Numbered from the stretch's first letter, positions 26,922-36,066 are shown. The stretch is DNA of 64,000 nucleotides from Arthrobacter sp. PAMC25564 (GCF_004798705.1 NZ_CP039290.1:1178001-1242000); one strand, 5' to 3'. Notes: generated from the sequence alone by a model not told the origin. Numbers and translations: made by a program.

Positions 26922-26950
26922 TTGCAACAGTCTTGCACCGGTGCTATAAA
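26922..26950 (+). promoter_or_regulatory. Likely hsp20 promoter with central palindrome
   Basis: TTGCAA (26922-26927) and TATAAA (26945-26950) are 17 bases apart, a near-consensus housekeeping promoter. Within the spacer, GCACCGGTGC (26935-26944) is a perfect 10-base palindrome, the position where MerR/HspR-type regulators commonly bind. Transcription would run towards hsp20. Confidence 0.6.
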
Positions 26951-26957
26951 AAATCTA

Positions 26958-26992
26958 TATCCACCACAACAGATAATCGGTCTAGGTGGATA
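26958..26992 (+). repeat. Inverted repeat in the hsp20 leader
   Basis: TATCCACC (26958-26965) and GGTGGATA (26985-26992) form perfect 8-base arms with 19 bases between, in the untranslated leader just ahead of the hsp20 ribosome binding site. It could be a second operator or an RNA hairpin affecting translation. Confidence 0.5.
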
Positions 26993-27029
26993 CAGGAGAA
27001 ACACAGAACTCGCGCTGAAGGAGTGGGAA

Positions 27030-27458
27030 ATGATGTTGATGCGTACAGACCCGTTCCGTGAATTCGACCGGCTGGCCCAGCAGGTCTTCGGAACGCCGGC
27101 ACGGCCTGCGGCCATGCCGATGGATGCCTGGCAGGAGGACGGCGAGTTTGTCGTCGCCTTCGATCTGCCGGGGGTCAATGTCGACTCGATTGACCTCGAT
27201 ATTGAACGCAACGTCCTGACCGTTCGGGCCGAACGGCGGGATCCGACCCAGCCCAACGTCGAACTGGTCGCCTCAGAACGTCCGCGGGGCGTCTTCAGCC
27301 GGCAGTTGATCCTTGGCGAGACCCTCGACACAGGAAAGGTCAAGGCGCACTACGCCGACGGCGTCCTGACCCTCCGCATTCCGGTGCTGGAACAGGCCAA
27401 GCCCCGCAAGATCGAGATCAGCCACAAACAGGACACGATGCAGGAGATCGGCAAGTAG
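27030..27458 (+). CDS. Small heat shock protein (Hsp20 / alpha-crystallin)
   Basis: A 142-residue Hsp20 protein. The alpha-crystallin domain spans about residues 40-130 ([23 protein letters not shown], ..[23 protein letters not shown]), ending with the I-x-I-like tail. Small heat shock proteins hold denatured proteins as ATP-independent chaperones. AAGGAG precedes the ATG at 27030. A J-domain protein is downstream, so the two may cooperate in protein rescue. Confidence 0.93.
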   Translation: MMLMRTDPFREFDRLAQQVFGTPARPAAMPMDAWQEDGEFVVAFDLPGVNVDSIDLDIERNVLTVRAERRDPTQPNVELVASERPRGVFSRQLILGETLDTGKVKAHYADGVLTLRIPVLEQAKPRKIEISHKQDTMQEIGK

Positions 27459-27467
27459 CCGAGGGAA

Positions 27468-27536
27468 GCGGCGGGCGGCCCCCCGCCTCGGGTAACCGGG
27501 GCGGCAACCGGGGCCGCCTGGCCCTTCGCCCGCCGC
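27468..27536 (+). repeat. GC-rich inverted repeat between hsp20 and the J-domain gene
   Basis: GCGGCGGGCG (27468-27477) and CGCCCGCCGC (27527-27536) are perfect 10-base arms enclosing 49 bases that hold further GC hairpins. It may end or attenuate the hsp20 transcript. Confidence 0.45.
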
Positions 27537-27593
27537 CGCCCACGACCCGCTGATCCCGTTGTTGCCCGTCCCGGTCCCGAGAGAGCTGGAACC

Positions 27594-27938
27594 ATGCACG
27601 GTGACTCGCGCGGCTATTACGCCGCACTCCAGGTGGCACCCGACGCGACGCAGCAGGAGATCAGCCGCGCCTTCCGGGCATTGATGCGCGTGCGCCATCC
27701 CGACGTCGGCAATCCAGCAGGCGCGGACGACGTGCGTCCCGTCCTGGAGGCTTTCGCCGTGCTGCGGGATCCGAAGTCCCGGGCAGCCTACGATCTCGCG
27801 GAGGGCCACGCGGACGGGCCGCGCGGTCAGGCCGACGGTCCCCGGGACATCCCGGTGCGCCACATCCGGCACCGGGGGCCGCTGTTGCGTGTCACCCCGG
27901 TCCGCTGGGAGCGCGGCCCCTGGCTCGGTCCCCGCTAG
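27594..27938 (+). CDS. J-domain (DnaJ-like) protein
   Basis: A 114-residue protein. Residues about 7-68 form a J domain (YYAALQVAPDATQQEISRAF.., RHPDVGN, ..YDLAEG). The essential HPD tripeptide that stimulates DnaK ATPase is present. The C-terminal about 45 residues are basic and Gly/Arg/Pro-rich with no zinc-finger or substrate-binding domain, so this is a J-protein of the minimal, not the full DnaJ, kind. It lies after hsp20. Confidence 0.85.
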   Translation: MHGDSRGYYAALQVAPDATQQEISRAFRALMRVRHPDVGNPAGADDVRPVLEAFAVLRDPKSRAAYDLAEGHADGPRGQADGPRDIPVRHIRHRGPLLRVTPVRWERGPWLGPR

Positions 27939-28020
27939 CGCTCACGACGGGACGGGCCGGGCGGCGACGAGGAGCAGCAGCAGTGCATAAGAGTAGGACC
28001 GCAAGAGAAGGAGTGCAGCC

Positions 28021-28401
28021 ATGAGTGCATGGCGGCGTTACGATTCCCACCTGATGCCGGTATTCCACGAGCGGTTTGAGAGGCGGTGGGGCAAGGGTAC
28101 GGCCCCTTTCCTGGACCCGGAGGCCCTCGAAGCGCCGCTTCCCCGGGCGCAGTGGATCAATATTGACACCGGTGCGGCCCTGGCGGTGGTCCCCATCTGG
28201 GCCGCCGAGGACAGCCAGCGCCGCTCCTTCGGCGTGTTCTATCTGCCACCGGCGGGCGACATCTGGGTGCTGCGGCCCGGCTTCACGGACTACCTAGAAC
28301 CCTCGACGGCCGAGGCGGAGCATCTGCGGAACGACGCGTTCAAGAAGGCCGTGGCGCACGCCAGGGAGTTCATCTTCGGGCCCGAGACCGTGGGCTACTG
28401 A
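28021..28401 (+). CDS. Hypothetical protein
   Basis: A 126-residue soluble protein (MSAWRRYDSHLMPVFHERFE start, HAREFIFGPETVGY end) with alternating hydrophobic strands. Not recognised. AGAAGGAG at a good distance before the ATG and codon use like its neighbours support it as real. It stands between the J-domain gene and the GH1 gene. Confidence 0.7.
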   Translation: MSAWRRYDSHLMPVFHERFERRWGKGTAPFLDPEALEAPLPRAQWINIDTGAALAVVPIWAAEDSQRRSFGVFYLPPAGDIWVLRPGFTDYLEPSTAEAEHLRNDAFKKAVAHAREFIFGPETVGY

Positions 28402-28506
28402 CGCCGGAGTATTACGCCGGGGCATGGCGGCGCCGGTCGTGGCGTGAGGGTCCGCCGCGGCCTAGAATCAGTCAACCGCCTGCAGAACTACAGAGGGAAT
28501 CCAGCG

Positions 28507-30054
28507 ATGACTGCTTCCGCCAAAGAGCTGGCCGCCCGGCTCCCGCCACACTTCACCTTGGGCGTGGCGACAGCCGCCTTCCAGATCGAAGGCGCGCTTG
28601 ACGAGGACGGACGCGGCCCGTCCGGGTGGGATGTCTTCGCCGCCAAGCCAGGCGCGATCGTCGACGGCCACAGCCCGGCCGTCGCCTGCGACCACTACCA
28701 CCGGATGCCCGAAGACGTGGCGCTGATGAAGGAACTGGGGATCGATTCCTACCGGTTCTCGCTGTCCTGGTCCCGCATCCAGCCCGGCGGCAGCGGCCCG
28801 GTCAACCCCGCCGGACTGGACTTCTATGACCGGCTGATCGATCTGCTGCTGGCCAACGGGATTTCCCCCATGGCCACGCTGTACCACTGGGAGACACCGC
28901 TGCCCCTCGACGAGGCCGGCGGCTGGATGAACCGGGACACGGCCTACCGGCTTGGGGAATTCGCCGCCATTGCGGCGGCCGCCTACGGCGACCGGGTGGC
29001 CCGGTGGGTCACCGTCAACGAACCGGCCACCGTCACCACGAACGGCTATGTCCTGGGCGTCCACGCGCCGGGTGAATCACTTATGCTCAAGGCACTGCCG
29101 AGTGTGCACCACCAGTTGCTGGGCCATGGGCTGGCCACGCAGGCGCTCCGGGCGGCGAAGGTGGCCGGCGGGATCGGCATCACCAATGTCTACTCCCCGA
29201 TGGTCCCGGCCTCCGCCAACCCGCTGGACAAGGTCAGTGCCGGGCTCATGGACGTGGCGCAGAACCGGCTCTATGCCGACCCGGTCCTCCTGGGAAAGTA
29301 CCCGGATGTGATCCGCGCGGCCACGTTCTTCTCGTCATTCAGTCCGTCCAGCGAGGACATGGAGCTGATCTCGCAGCCGCTGGACTTCTACGGCCTGAAC
29401 TACTACATGCCCACCAGGGTGGCGTCCGGCCCGGGCGAGGGTGCCGTGCCGGAGGGTATGGCCGAGGCGATGGGTGATGACCTGGGCGGCACTCCCGGTG
29501 CGCCGTTCCACATTGAAGCCTTCCCCGACACCGAGACGACCGCCTACGGCTGGCCGATCAAGCCGGACTACATGGCCGTGGCCCTGGCCGAGATGGCCGA
29601 CCGGTACCCGGACCTGCCGCCGGTCTACATCACCGAAGGCGGAGCCAGCTTCGAGGACCTGGAGATCCGGGACCCGGCGGCGGACCGGCTCATCATCCCG
29701 GATGAGCGCCGCGTTCAGTACCTGGCGGACCACATCGAGAGCGCCATCGCAGCGACGTCGCCCGGGGGTGCCGCCGAGGGGATTGAATTGCGCGGCTACT
29801 ACATCTGGTCACTGATGGACAATTTTGAGTGGTCCGCCGGCTACAAGCAGCAGTTCGGCCTGTTGCACGTTGACCGTGGCACCATGGTGCGGACGCCGAA
29901 AGCCTCCTACTACTGGCTCCAGGAACTGCTCGCGGCCCGGACCGGCCGGGCACCGCAGGCTCCCGGCGCGCACGCCCCCGGCGCCCAAGTCCCCGGCACC
30001 GGAGAACCGGTGGAGGACGCCGACGTCGAACCTCCCGCCACGGCGGACCGGTGA
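28507..30054 (+). CDS. Glycoside hydrolase family 1 (beta-glucosidase type)
   Basis: A 515-residue GH1 enzyme. FTLGVATAAFQIEG opens the barrel. The catalytic acid/base is the Glu of TVNEPATVT, and the nucleophile is the Glu of VYITEGGASFED. In most GH1 enzymes this second motif is I/V-T-E-N-G; here Asn is Gly, a notable departure next to the nucleophile. The C-terminal about 40 residues are Pro/Ala-rich. The start at 28507 has GAGGGA at the right spacing. It hydrolyses beta-glucosides or beta-galactosides in the cytoplasm; the exact sugar is not fixed. Confidence 0.9.
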   Translation: MTASAKELAARLPPHFTLGVATAAFQIEGALDEDGRGPSGWDVFAAKPGAIVDGHSPAVACDHYHRMPEDVALMKELGIDSYRFSLSWSRIQPGGSGPVNPAGLDFYDRLIDLLLANGISPMATLYHWETPLPLDEAGGWMNRDTAYRLGEFAAIAAAAYGDRVARWVTVNEPATVTTNGYVLGVHAPGESLMLKALPSVHHQLLGHGLATQALRAAKVAGGIGITNVYSPMVPASANPLDKVSAGLMDVAQNRLYADPVLLGKYPDVIRAATFFSSFSPSSEDMELISQPLDFYGLNYYMPTRVASGPGEGAVPEGMAEAMGDDLGGTPGAPFHIEAFPDTETTAYGWPIKPDYMAVALAEMADRYPDLPPVYITEGGASFEDLEIRDPAADRLIIPDERRVQYLADHIESAIAATSPGGAAEGIELRGYYIWSLMDNFEWSAGYKQQFGLLHVDRGTMVRTPKASYYWLQELLAARTGRAPQAPGAHAPGAQVPGTGEPVEDADVEPPATADR

Positions 30055-30081
30055 ATCCGGGCTAAGGGTCCGGGGGAGGGA

Positions 30082-31152
30082 TCAGAGGAGGCCGAGGTCC
30101 TTCAGGCTTTTTGCCATCCCGGCGCCGTCCGGCGAATAGATCCACGGGACGGCGGAGCCGGTGTGGTCACCGTTTTCCGAATGGCCGCCGGCCAGCACAG
30201 CCTCGCCGGCAGAGAGCTGCCGGATGCCGATGGCCGCCACGCGGTCACCATACTGCTTGGTGAACCCGGAGTAGATCGCTTCATCGTGCTGGCCGTTGTC
30301 CCCAAACAGCAGCCAGCGCATGTCCGGGAACTCCCTGGCCAGCAGTTCCAGGTTCCGGTGCTTGTGTTCCTGGCCGCTGCGGAACCAGCGGTCGGGGGTC
30401 AAACCCCAGTCCGTCAGCAGCAGGGCGCCGGACGGGTACATATTGCGGCTCAGGAAGCGCGCCAGCGTGGGGGCGGCATTCCACGGGCCGGTGGACAGGT
30501 AGATCACCGGCGCGTCCGGATGCTCCACCAGCAGCCGGTCCATCAGGACGGCCATGCCGGGGGTCGCCATCCGGGCGCGTTCGTTCAGCACGAAGGTGTT
30601 CCACAGGGCAAGGAACGGCCGGGGGAGCGCCGTCACCATGATCGTGTCGTCAATGTCGGAAACGATCCCCATCCGGGTGTCCGGGGAAATGACGAAGATG
30701 GCGGCCTCGGCAGGCTCCGTGCCCTCGGCCCGCAGTACGGCCTTGTGCCAGCCTGGCGTGAGCGAGACCGGCACGACGACGTCCACCAGGCCGCCGCGGT
30801 CAGCCTGCACCCGCGTCGTCACGCCGCCGATCTCTATGTCGACGTCAACGAACTGGATCGGCACGGAAGTGAACGCGCGCCAGCCGCGGACGTTCTGGTT
30901 GCCGTTCTGGGCGGCCTGTTCCGCCTGGCTGCCCGGAACCAGCTTGCTCGTGAGCAGCACGCGGCCGAGCACGCGGACCCATTCGGTGGAGCCGTATCCC
31001 TGGTAAGCGATGATCTGCGGGACGAACTTCGAGCGCCTGGCAGTCTTCATCCGAAGGCGGTTGACCGTGTCCGAGGTCCAATGGGCAAACCGGAACACCC
31101 GGTTCCCGGACACCGGCCGGTGCTGCGGTGATTGCTGCGACGCCAATTCCAT
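30082..31152 (-). CDS. App1-like phosphatidate phosphatase (DUF2183)
   Basis: A 356-residue protein. The central conserved domain carries GIVSDIDDTIMVTALP, the DxDxT-like catalytic motif of HAD-type App1 phosphatidate phosphatases, and later WGLTPDRWFRSGQEHKHRNLE and LFGDNGQHDEAIY. In yeast, App1 makes diacylglycerol from phosphatidate; the bacterial role is not established. The ATG at 31152 is chosen because an upstream in-frame ATG would add ten residues lacking homology. It lies back to back with the GH1 gene (tail to tail). Confidence 0.85.
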   Translation of the reverse strand: MELASQQSPQHRPVSGNRVFRFAHWTSDTVNRLRMKTARRSKFVPQIIAYQGYGSTEWVRVLGRVLLTSKLVPGSQAEQAAQNGNQNVRGWRAFTSVPIQFVDVDIEIGGVTTRVQADRGGLVDVVVPVSLTPGWHKAVLRAEGTEPAEAAIFVISPDTRMGIVSDIDDTIMVTALPRPFLALWNTFVLNERARMATPGMAVLMDRLLVEHPDAPVIYLSTGPWNAAPTLARFLSRNMYPSGALLLTDWGLTPDRWFRSGQEHKHRNLELLAREFPDMRWLLFGDNGQHDEAIYSGFTKQYGDRVAAIGIRQLSAGEAVLAGGHSENGDHTGSAVPWIYSPDGAGMAKSLKDLGLL

Positions 31153-31211
31153 GCCTCCACTCTCCCACAGCGGCCCGCCCACCCCGGATCGGGCCGAAGT
31201 ACTGCGGAAGA

Positions 31212-31949
31212 TCAGGCGTCACCCACCAGCCGGCGCAGCGTGGCGGCGTTCCGCACGGCGTTGCCGCCGCCGTCGTTGTTGAAATACGCGAAGACCTCCT
31301 TGCCGGCCGCCTCCCATTCGCGGAACCGGTCCGCCCACCAGCCCAGCTCCTGATCCGAATAGGAGCCGCCATACAAGTGCTCATTGTCCGGTCCGTGCAG
31401 CCTGACGTAGACGAACCCGGCCGTCGCGCGCAGGACACAGGGGAGCCCTGCGCCGCTCATGACGCAGTACGCGGTCCCATGCCGCTCCAGCAGCGCGTAG
31501 ACCTCAGGATGGTCCCAGCTGGGGTGGCGCAACTCAACGCTGACCCTGATCCACTCCGGCAACGCGGCCAGGAAGTAGTCCAGCCGGGCATCGTCGCGGC
31601 CGAAGCCCGGCGGCAGCTGCACCAGGAGTACGCCGCGTTTGTCCCCGAGCTCATGCCAGCACCGGGCAATCCTCTCCGCCCAGGCCTCCGGCGCGTAGAG
31701 CAACTTGGCGTGGGTCAAGCCCCGCGGGGCCTTGGCGGAGAGGAGAAATCCCTCCGGCAGGCGGCGGCGCCAGTCCGCGAAGCTTGTTTCCCTGGGCCAG
31801 TGGTAGAAGCTGGCGTTGAGTTCCACAGTGCCGAAGTGGGCAGCATAGTATTCCAGCCGGCGGCGTGCCGGCAGCCCGGGCGGGTAGAACACGTTGTCCC
31901 AGTGGTCATAGCTCCATCCCGAAGTTCCGATATGCAGCGTGGTCAGCAT
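31212..31949 (-). CDS. DUF72 TIM-barrel protein
   Basis: A 245-residue DUF72 protein: LHIGTSGWSYDHWDNVFYPP at the start and YVRLHGPDNEHLYGGSYSDQEL, VFAYFNNDGGGNAVRNA towards the end. Both are family hallmarks of this fold of unknown activity. It is divergent from the GH15 gene and follows the App1-like gene on the same strand. Confidence 0.88.
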   Translation of the reverse strand: MLTTLHIGTSGWSYDHWDNVFYPPGLPARRRLEYYAAHFGTVELNASFYHWPRETSFADWRRRLPEGFLLSAKAPRGLTHAKLLYAPEAWAERIARCWHELGDKRGVLLVQLPPGFGRDDARLDYFLAALPEWIRVSVELRHPSWDHPEVYALLERHGTAYCVMSGAGLPCVLRATAGFVYVRLHGPDNEHLYGGSYSDQELGWWADRFREWEAAGKEVFAYFNNDGGGNAVRNAATLRRLVGDA

Positions 31950-32038
31950 GGATGGATCCTATTCCCGGGGAGAGGGAGTGCCGCAAGCAATGCCCCCGGA
32001 CCTCGTACAGGCCATCGGGGTGTGGCACTGTAAGGGAC

Positions 32039-33832
32039 ATGGCACGCATCGAGGATTACGCAATGGTCGGTGACCTGCACACCGCCGCCCTGATCAGCAC
32101 CGAAGGCTCCATCGACTGGCTCTGCCTGCCGCGCTTCGACTCGCCGGCCTGTTTCGGTGCCCTGCTGGATACGCCGCAGGCCGGCCGCTGGCTGCTGGCG
32201 CCGGCGGGTGGCGGCGAATGCACGCGGCGGCAGTACCGGCGCGGGACGCTCATCCTGGAAAGCGAATGGGAAACGGCGGAGGGCGCGGTCAGGATCATCG
32301 ACTTCATGCCGCCCCGGGATAGCGTGGCGGACATCGTGCGGATCGTCGTGGGGGTGCGCGGCACGGTCAGGATGCGCGGCGAGCTGGCCTTGCGGTTCGA
32401 CTACGGCCATATCGTTCCCTGGGTCCGCCATGACGAGCACGGGATCCACGCGGTTGCCGGTCCGGACGCGGCCTACCTGGTGACGAAGGCGCCCCTGCGC
32501 GGGGAGCGGATGCAGACGATCAGTGATTTCACCGTCACCGCCGGCGAGCGTGTGCCCTTCGTGCTGACCTGGTCTCCCAGCCATCTCTACCGGCCGCGGT
32601 CCGTGGATCCGGAGGCGGTCCTGGTGTCCACCGAGCACTTCTGGCAGAACTGGACCGCCAAATGCAGGATCACCGGCCCGTACCGTGACGCGGTCGAGCG
32701 GTCCCTCATTACCCTGAAAGCCCTGACCTACGGCCCCACCGGCGGCATCGTCGCCGCGGTGACCACGTCGCTGCCCGAGGAAATCGGCGGCACCCGGAAC
32801 TGGGACTACCGGTTCTGCTGGCTCCGCGACGCGACCCTGACCCTCCAGGCGATGCTCGCCGCGGGCTACACGGAGGAGGCAGGTGCGTGGCGGGACTGGC
32901 TGCTGCGTGCCGTCGCCGGCGACCCCGCGGACCTGCAGATCATGTACGGGCTTCATGGCGAACGCCGGCTGCCGGAGCTGGAGCTGCCCTGGCTGCGGGG
33001 TTATGAGAAGTCCGCGCCGGTGCGGACCGGGAACGGCGCGGCGGGGCAGTTGCAGCTCGACGTCTGGGGCGAGGTGCTCGACTGCCTGTCCCTGACGCGG
33101 AACTCCCTCCTGAAGCACACCGACGACGCCTGGGACGTCCAGGTGGCCTTGATGGAACATCTTGAGACGGCGTGGCGCCAACCGGACAACGGGCTCTGGG
33201 AAATGCGGGGACCGCAACGCCACTTCACCCACTCGAAGGTGATGGCCTGGGTGGCGGCGGACCGCATGGTCAAAGGGGTGCGGGACTTCGGGCTGACGGG
33301 TCCCGCGGACCGCTGGGAGGAACTCCGGGACACCATCCACGCCGAGGTCATGGCGAAGGGCTTCGACGCCGAACGCAACACCTTCGTACAGTCCTACGGG
33401 CGGCCCGAGCTGGATGCGAGCCTGCTGCTGATCCCGCGGGTTGGCTTCCTGCCGTCGGACGACCCGCGGGTGGTCGGAACCATTGACGCAGTCCAGCGCG
33501 AACTGACGCATGACGGCTTCCTCCTCCGGTACAAGCCGGCGGAAAGCGATGATGGACTGCCCGGCGGGGAGGGCGTCTTCCTGGCCTGCTCCTTCTGGCT
33601 GGTCCAAGCCCTGCTGGGGGCCGGCCGCCGTCATGAAGCCAAGGAACTGTTCGAGCGCCTGCTGTCGCTGCGCAACGACGTCGGGCTCCTCAGCGAGGAA
33701 TGGGACGTGGAGACCGGCCGGCAGTTGGGCAATACGCCACAGGCGTTCAGCCACTTCGCCCTGGTGTTGAGTGCCCTGGAACTGTCTGAAGATGCCGTGC
33801 ACCGCAGCGACACTCCGCTCCTGGGGAGCTGA
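32039..33832 (+). CDS. Glycoside hydrolase family 15 (glucoamylase/trehalase type)
   Basis: A 597-residue protein. A beta-sandwich N-terminal domain begins MARIEDYAMVGDLHTAALIS and GSIDWLCLPRFDSP. The (alpha/alpha)6 barrel carries GGTRNWDYRFCWLRDATLTL, the usual GH15 substrate-binding stretch. Mycobacterial relatives have trehalase activity, so a role in trehalose or maltodextrin use is plausible. The start at 32039 has AAGGGA just upstream. Confidence 0.9.
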   Translation: MARIEDYAMVGDLHTAALISTEGSIDWLCLPRFDSPACFGALLDTPQAGRWLLAPAGGGECTRRQYRRGTLILESEWETAEGAVRIIDFMPPRDSVADIVRIVVGVRGTVRMRGELALRFDYGHIVPWVRHDEHGIHAVAGPDAAYLVTKAPLRGERMQTISDFTVTAGERVPFVLTWSPSHLYRPRSVDPEAVLVSTEHFWQNWTAKCRITGPYRDAVERSLITLKALTYGPTGGIVAAVTTSLPEEIGGTRNWDYRFCWLRDATLTLQAMLAAGYTEEAGAWRDWLLRAVAGDPADLQIMYGLHGERRLPELELPWLRGYEKSAPVRTGNGAAGQLQLDVWGEVLDCLSLTRNSLLKHTDDAWDVQVALMEHLETAWRQPDNGLWEMRGPQRHFTHSKVMAWVAADRMVKGVRDFGLTGPADRWEELRDTIHAEVMAKGFDAERNTFVQSYGRPELDASLLLIPRVGFLPSDDPRVVGTIDAVQRELTHDGFLLRYKPAESDDGLPGGEGVFLACSFWLVQALLGAGRRHEAKELFERLLSLRNDVGLLSEEWDVETGRQLGNTPQAFSHFALVLSALELSEDAVHRSDTPLLGS

Positions 33833-33897
33833 CCCGGGGTTTTCGGGAACCGGCTGCCCGGTCGGTGGATCTATTGAGGGGTGCCAGCCGGAGGATA

Positions 33898-33913
33898 AGT
33901 AAGTACACTTACT
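33898..33913. promoter_or_regulatory. Palindromic operator before the YegP-like gene
   Basis: AGTAAGT (33898-33904) and ACTTACT (33907-33913) are exact 7-base arms around AC. A TAATAT box directly follows (33913-33918), so the palindrome overlaps a promoter. A TetR- or MarR-type repressor is the usual kind of partner; none is adjacent. Confidence 0.5.
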
Positions 33914-33953
33914 AATATCCCGGTGTGGGTAATAAGGATAGAAGGAGTGTGCA

Positions 33954-34262
33954 ATGGCTGGATATTTCGAGCTCGTTGACGCGGCCGACGGCGGCTACCG
34001 CATTCGGATGCTGGACGGAGCAGGAAGCCTGATGGCGGTTTCAGTCACGTTCCCCACCAAGAGGGCCGCGGTGGCGGGCGTGGCCCAGGCCCGGGAAATT
34101 GCCGGAACCGGCCTGATCCGGGACCGCAGCGCCGACGGCCAGTCCGCGCTGGCGGGGCAGCTCCCCCGAACGGTCCGGAGGACAGTGGGTGGCGCCGGCC
34201 GCGGCACCGCGCTGACCGGAGGCTCGTCCGCAACGGGAAAGAGAGCGCGTGCACACCACTGA
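33954..34262 (+). CDS. YegP/DUF1508-like protein
   Basis: A 102-residue protein with a DUF1508-like start ([20 protein letters not shown], ..[26 protein letters not shown]). The last 45 residues are basic and low complexity. It has a paralogue at 61754-62014 sharing the F-E-L/I ... A-V-S pattern. GAAGGAG precedes the ATG, and a palindromic operator lies 50 bases upstream. Function unknown. Confidence 0.8.
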   Translation: MAGYFELVDAADGGYRIRMLDGAGSLMAVSVTFPTKRAAVAGVAQAREIAGTGLIRDRSADGQSALAGQLPRTVRRTVGGAGRGTALTGGSSATGKRARAHH

Positions 34263-34357
34263 GTCGGGCAGTCCGGGCGCGGGACACTGACGCGAGGTCC
34301 CTGCCGGGCATACGCTTGGCTGGAATCCGGCATCACCGAACCGTCGAGGAGCACCGC

Positions 34358-35119
34358 ATGACACGACAGCACCAGCCCGGCCGCGTCGCCGTCGTCACCG
34401 GCGCAGGCTCCGGGATCGGCCGGGCCGTTGCCCGGCTAATGCTGGCCGACGGGTACCGGGTGGCGCTGGCCGGCCGTCGCGAAACGCAGCTGCTGGAGAC
34501 CGCGGCCGGCCATGCGCAGGCGCTCGCCGTACCGTGCGACGTCACCGTGCCCGACGACGTCGAGCGGCTCTTCGCCGCGGTGGTCCGCCGCTGGGGCCGG
34601 GTGGACGTGTTGTTCAACAACGCCGGCGTCTTTGGCCCCGCCGCCTCGGTGGACGAGATCAGCCTGGCGGACTGGGATGCGACGCTGGCCGTGAACCTGA
34701 CCGGCTCCATGCTGTGCGCCGCGGCCGCGGTCCGGGCCATGAAGGCCCAGCAGCCGCAGGGCGGCAGGATCATCAACAACGGCTCCATCGCCGCACATTC
34801 GCCCCGGCCCCGGACGGTGGCCTACACGGTCACCAAGCACGCCATGACCGGGCTGACCAAGAGCATCGAGCTGGACGGGCGCGGCTTCGGCATCACCTGC
34901 GGGCAGATCGACATCGGCAACACGGCCACGGAACTGATGGACACGATCGGCGCCGGCTCCGGCGCGGTCCAGGCCGACGGCAGCCGCAAGGTCGAGCCGA
35001 CGTTCCCGGTCGACGACGCCGCCCGTGCCGTGCTGCTCATGGCCGGGATGCCGGCCTCCGCCAGCGTCGGGTCCCTCATGATCATCGCCGCCGGGATGCC
35101 GTTCATCGGACGAGGGTAG
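34358..35119 (+). CDS. Short-chain dehydrogenase/reductase
   Basis: A 253-residue classical SDR. Cofactor motif [18 protein letters not shown] motif ([11 protein letters not shown]), catalytic Ser in NNGSIAAHS and Y-x3-K in [15 protein letters not shown] preference is suggested by the basic residues in AGRRETQ. GAGGAG precedes the ATG at 34358. An insertion sequence begins 30 bases after its stop. Confidence 0.9.
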   Translation: MTRQHQPGRVAVVTGAGSGIGRAVARLMLADGYRVALAGRRETQLLETAAGHAQALAVPCDVTVPDDVERLFAAVVRRWGRVDVLFNNAGVFGPAASVDEISLADWDATLAVNLTGSMLCAAAAVRAMKAQQPQGGRIINNGSIAAHSPRPRTVAYTVTKHAMTGLTKSIELDGRGFGITCGQIDIGNTATELMDTIGAGSGAVQADGSRKVEPTFPVDDAARAVLLMAGMPASASVGSLMIIAAGMPFIGRG

Positions 35120-35149
35120 CCCGGGCAGCCGCCTGGCCGGCCGGCCTAG

Positions 35150-35168
35150 GGCCTGTCCTGTGAATCAT
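35150..35168. repeat. Left terminal inverted repeat of the IS
   Basis: GGCCTGTCCTGTGAATCAT, matching the right end except for T/C at its twelfth base. Confidence 0.88.
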
Positions 35169-36030
35169 CGCAGCCACAGGATGGTGGCTGCGATGATCAG
35201 TTCGGAACGGTAATAGGCGGCGCGTTTGGCGTAGCGGGTGGCGAGGTCACGGAACTGCTTGAGCCGGTTGAAGCAACGCTCGACGACGTTGCGCCTCTTG
35301 TATTCCTCAGGATCGAACGCCGGAGGCCGGCCTCCGTTGCTGCCTTTGGCATTCCGGCGGGATTTCTGGTCGGACCGTTCGGGGCTGGTGAAGCGGATCC
35401 TGCGTTTCCGCAGGGCCTGCCGGGTCGAAGGATGGGAGTAGGCCTTGTCGGCCAGAACCGCTTAGGGCCGGGAGCGCGGCCGTCCGCCCTGTTCCCGGCG
35501 GACACTGATCCCGTCCAGCAGGGGCAGCAGCTGGGGATTGTCCCCGTCCTGGCCGGGAGTAAGGATGATACTCATCGGCATTCCCCTCCCGTCCACCGCC
35601 AGATGGATCTTGCTGCTCAACCCGCCCCGGGAGCGCCCAATCCCTTCTCCGTCCACTGCGATGGCCTCGATCGCGGGCTGACAGCCCCCTTTTTCCGGGC
35701 CCCGGCAGCATGCTGGTGGGCCCGGACAACGGTCGAATCGACACTGATGATCCACTCGACCTCCCCGACGGCATCGTCCTTCACGACCGCCTCCTCCAGG
35801 ATCTTCTCCCAGGTGCCATCCATCGTCCACCTCCGCAGCCTCTCGTGCGCGGTCTTCCACGGCCCGTACCGCTCCGGCAAGTCCCGCCACGGCGCGCCGG
35901 TACGCAATTTGAACAGGATCGCGTTGATCACCTGCCGGTGGTCCCGCCACTGCCCGCCGCGCCCGGACGCCGGCAGCAACGGCTCGATCCTCGCCCACGC
36001 CTTATCAGTCAGTTCACCTCTGCCAACCAC
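35165..36030 (-). pseudogene. IS5-family transposase, two frames, with a nonsense codon
   Basis: First frame from GTG at 36030: LTDKAWARIEPLLPASG, then the DDE first Asp in ISVDSTVVRAHQHAAGARKKG. At GGAAAAAGGGGG a -1 shift enters the second frame (IGRSRGGLSSKIHLAVDGRG, ..VLADKAYSH with the second Asp, ..NVVERCFNRLKQFRDLATRY with Glu). An in-frame TAA interrupts the second frame just before AVLADKAY (near 35462), removing the rest of the catalytic core. The A5G5 run is a normal slippery site in this IS group, but the TAA is a lesion. Final stop at 35165. Confidence 0.85.
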
Positions 36031-36066
36031 ACAACAGGATTAACACAACCCCGCCCGGCGGCTCAA

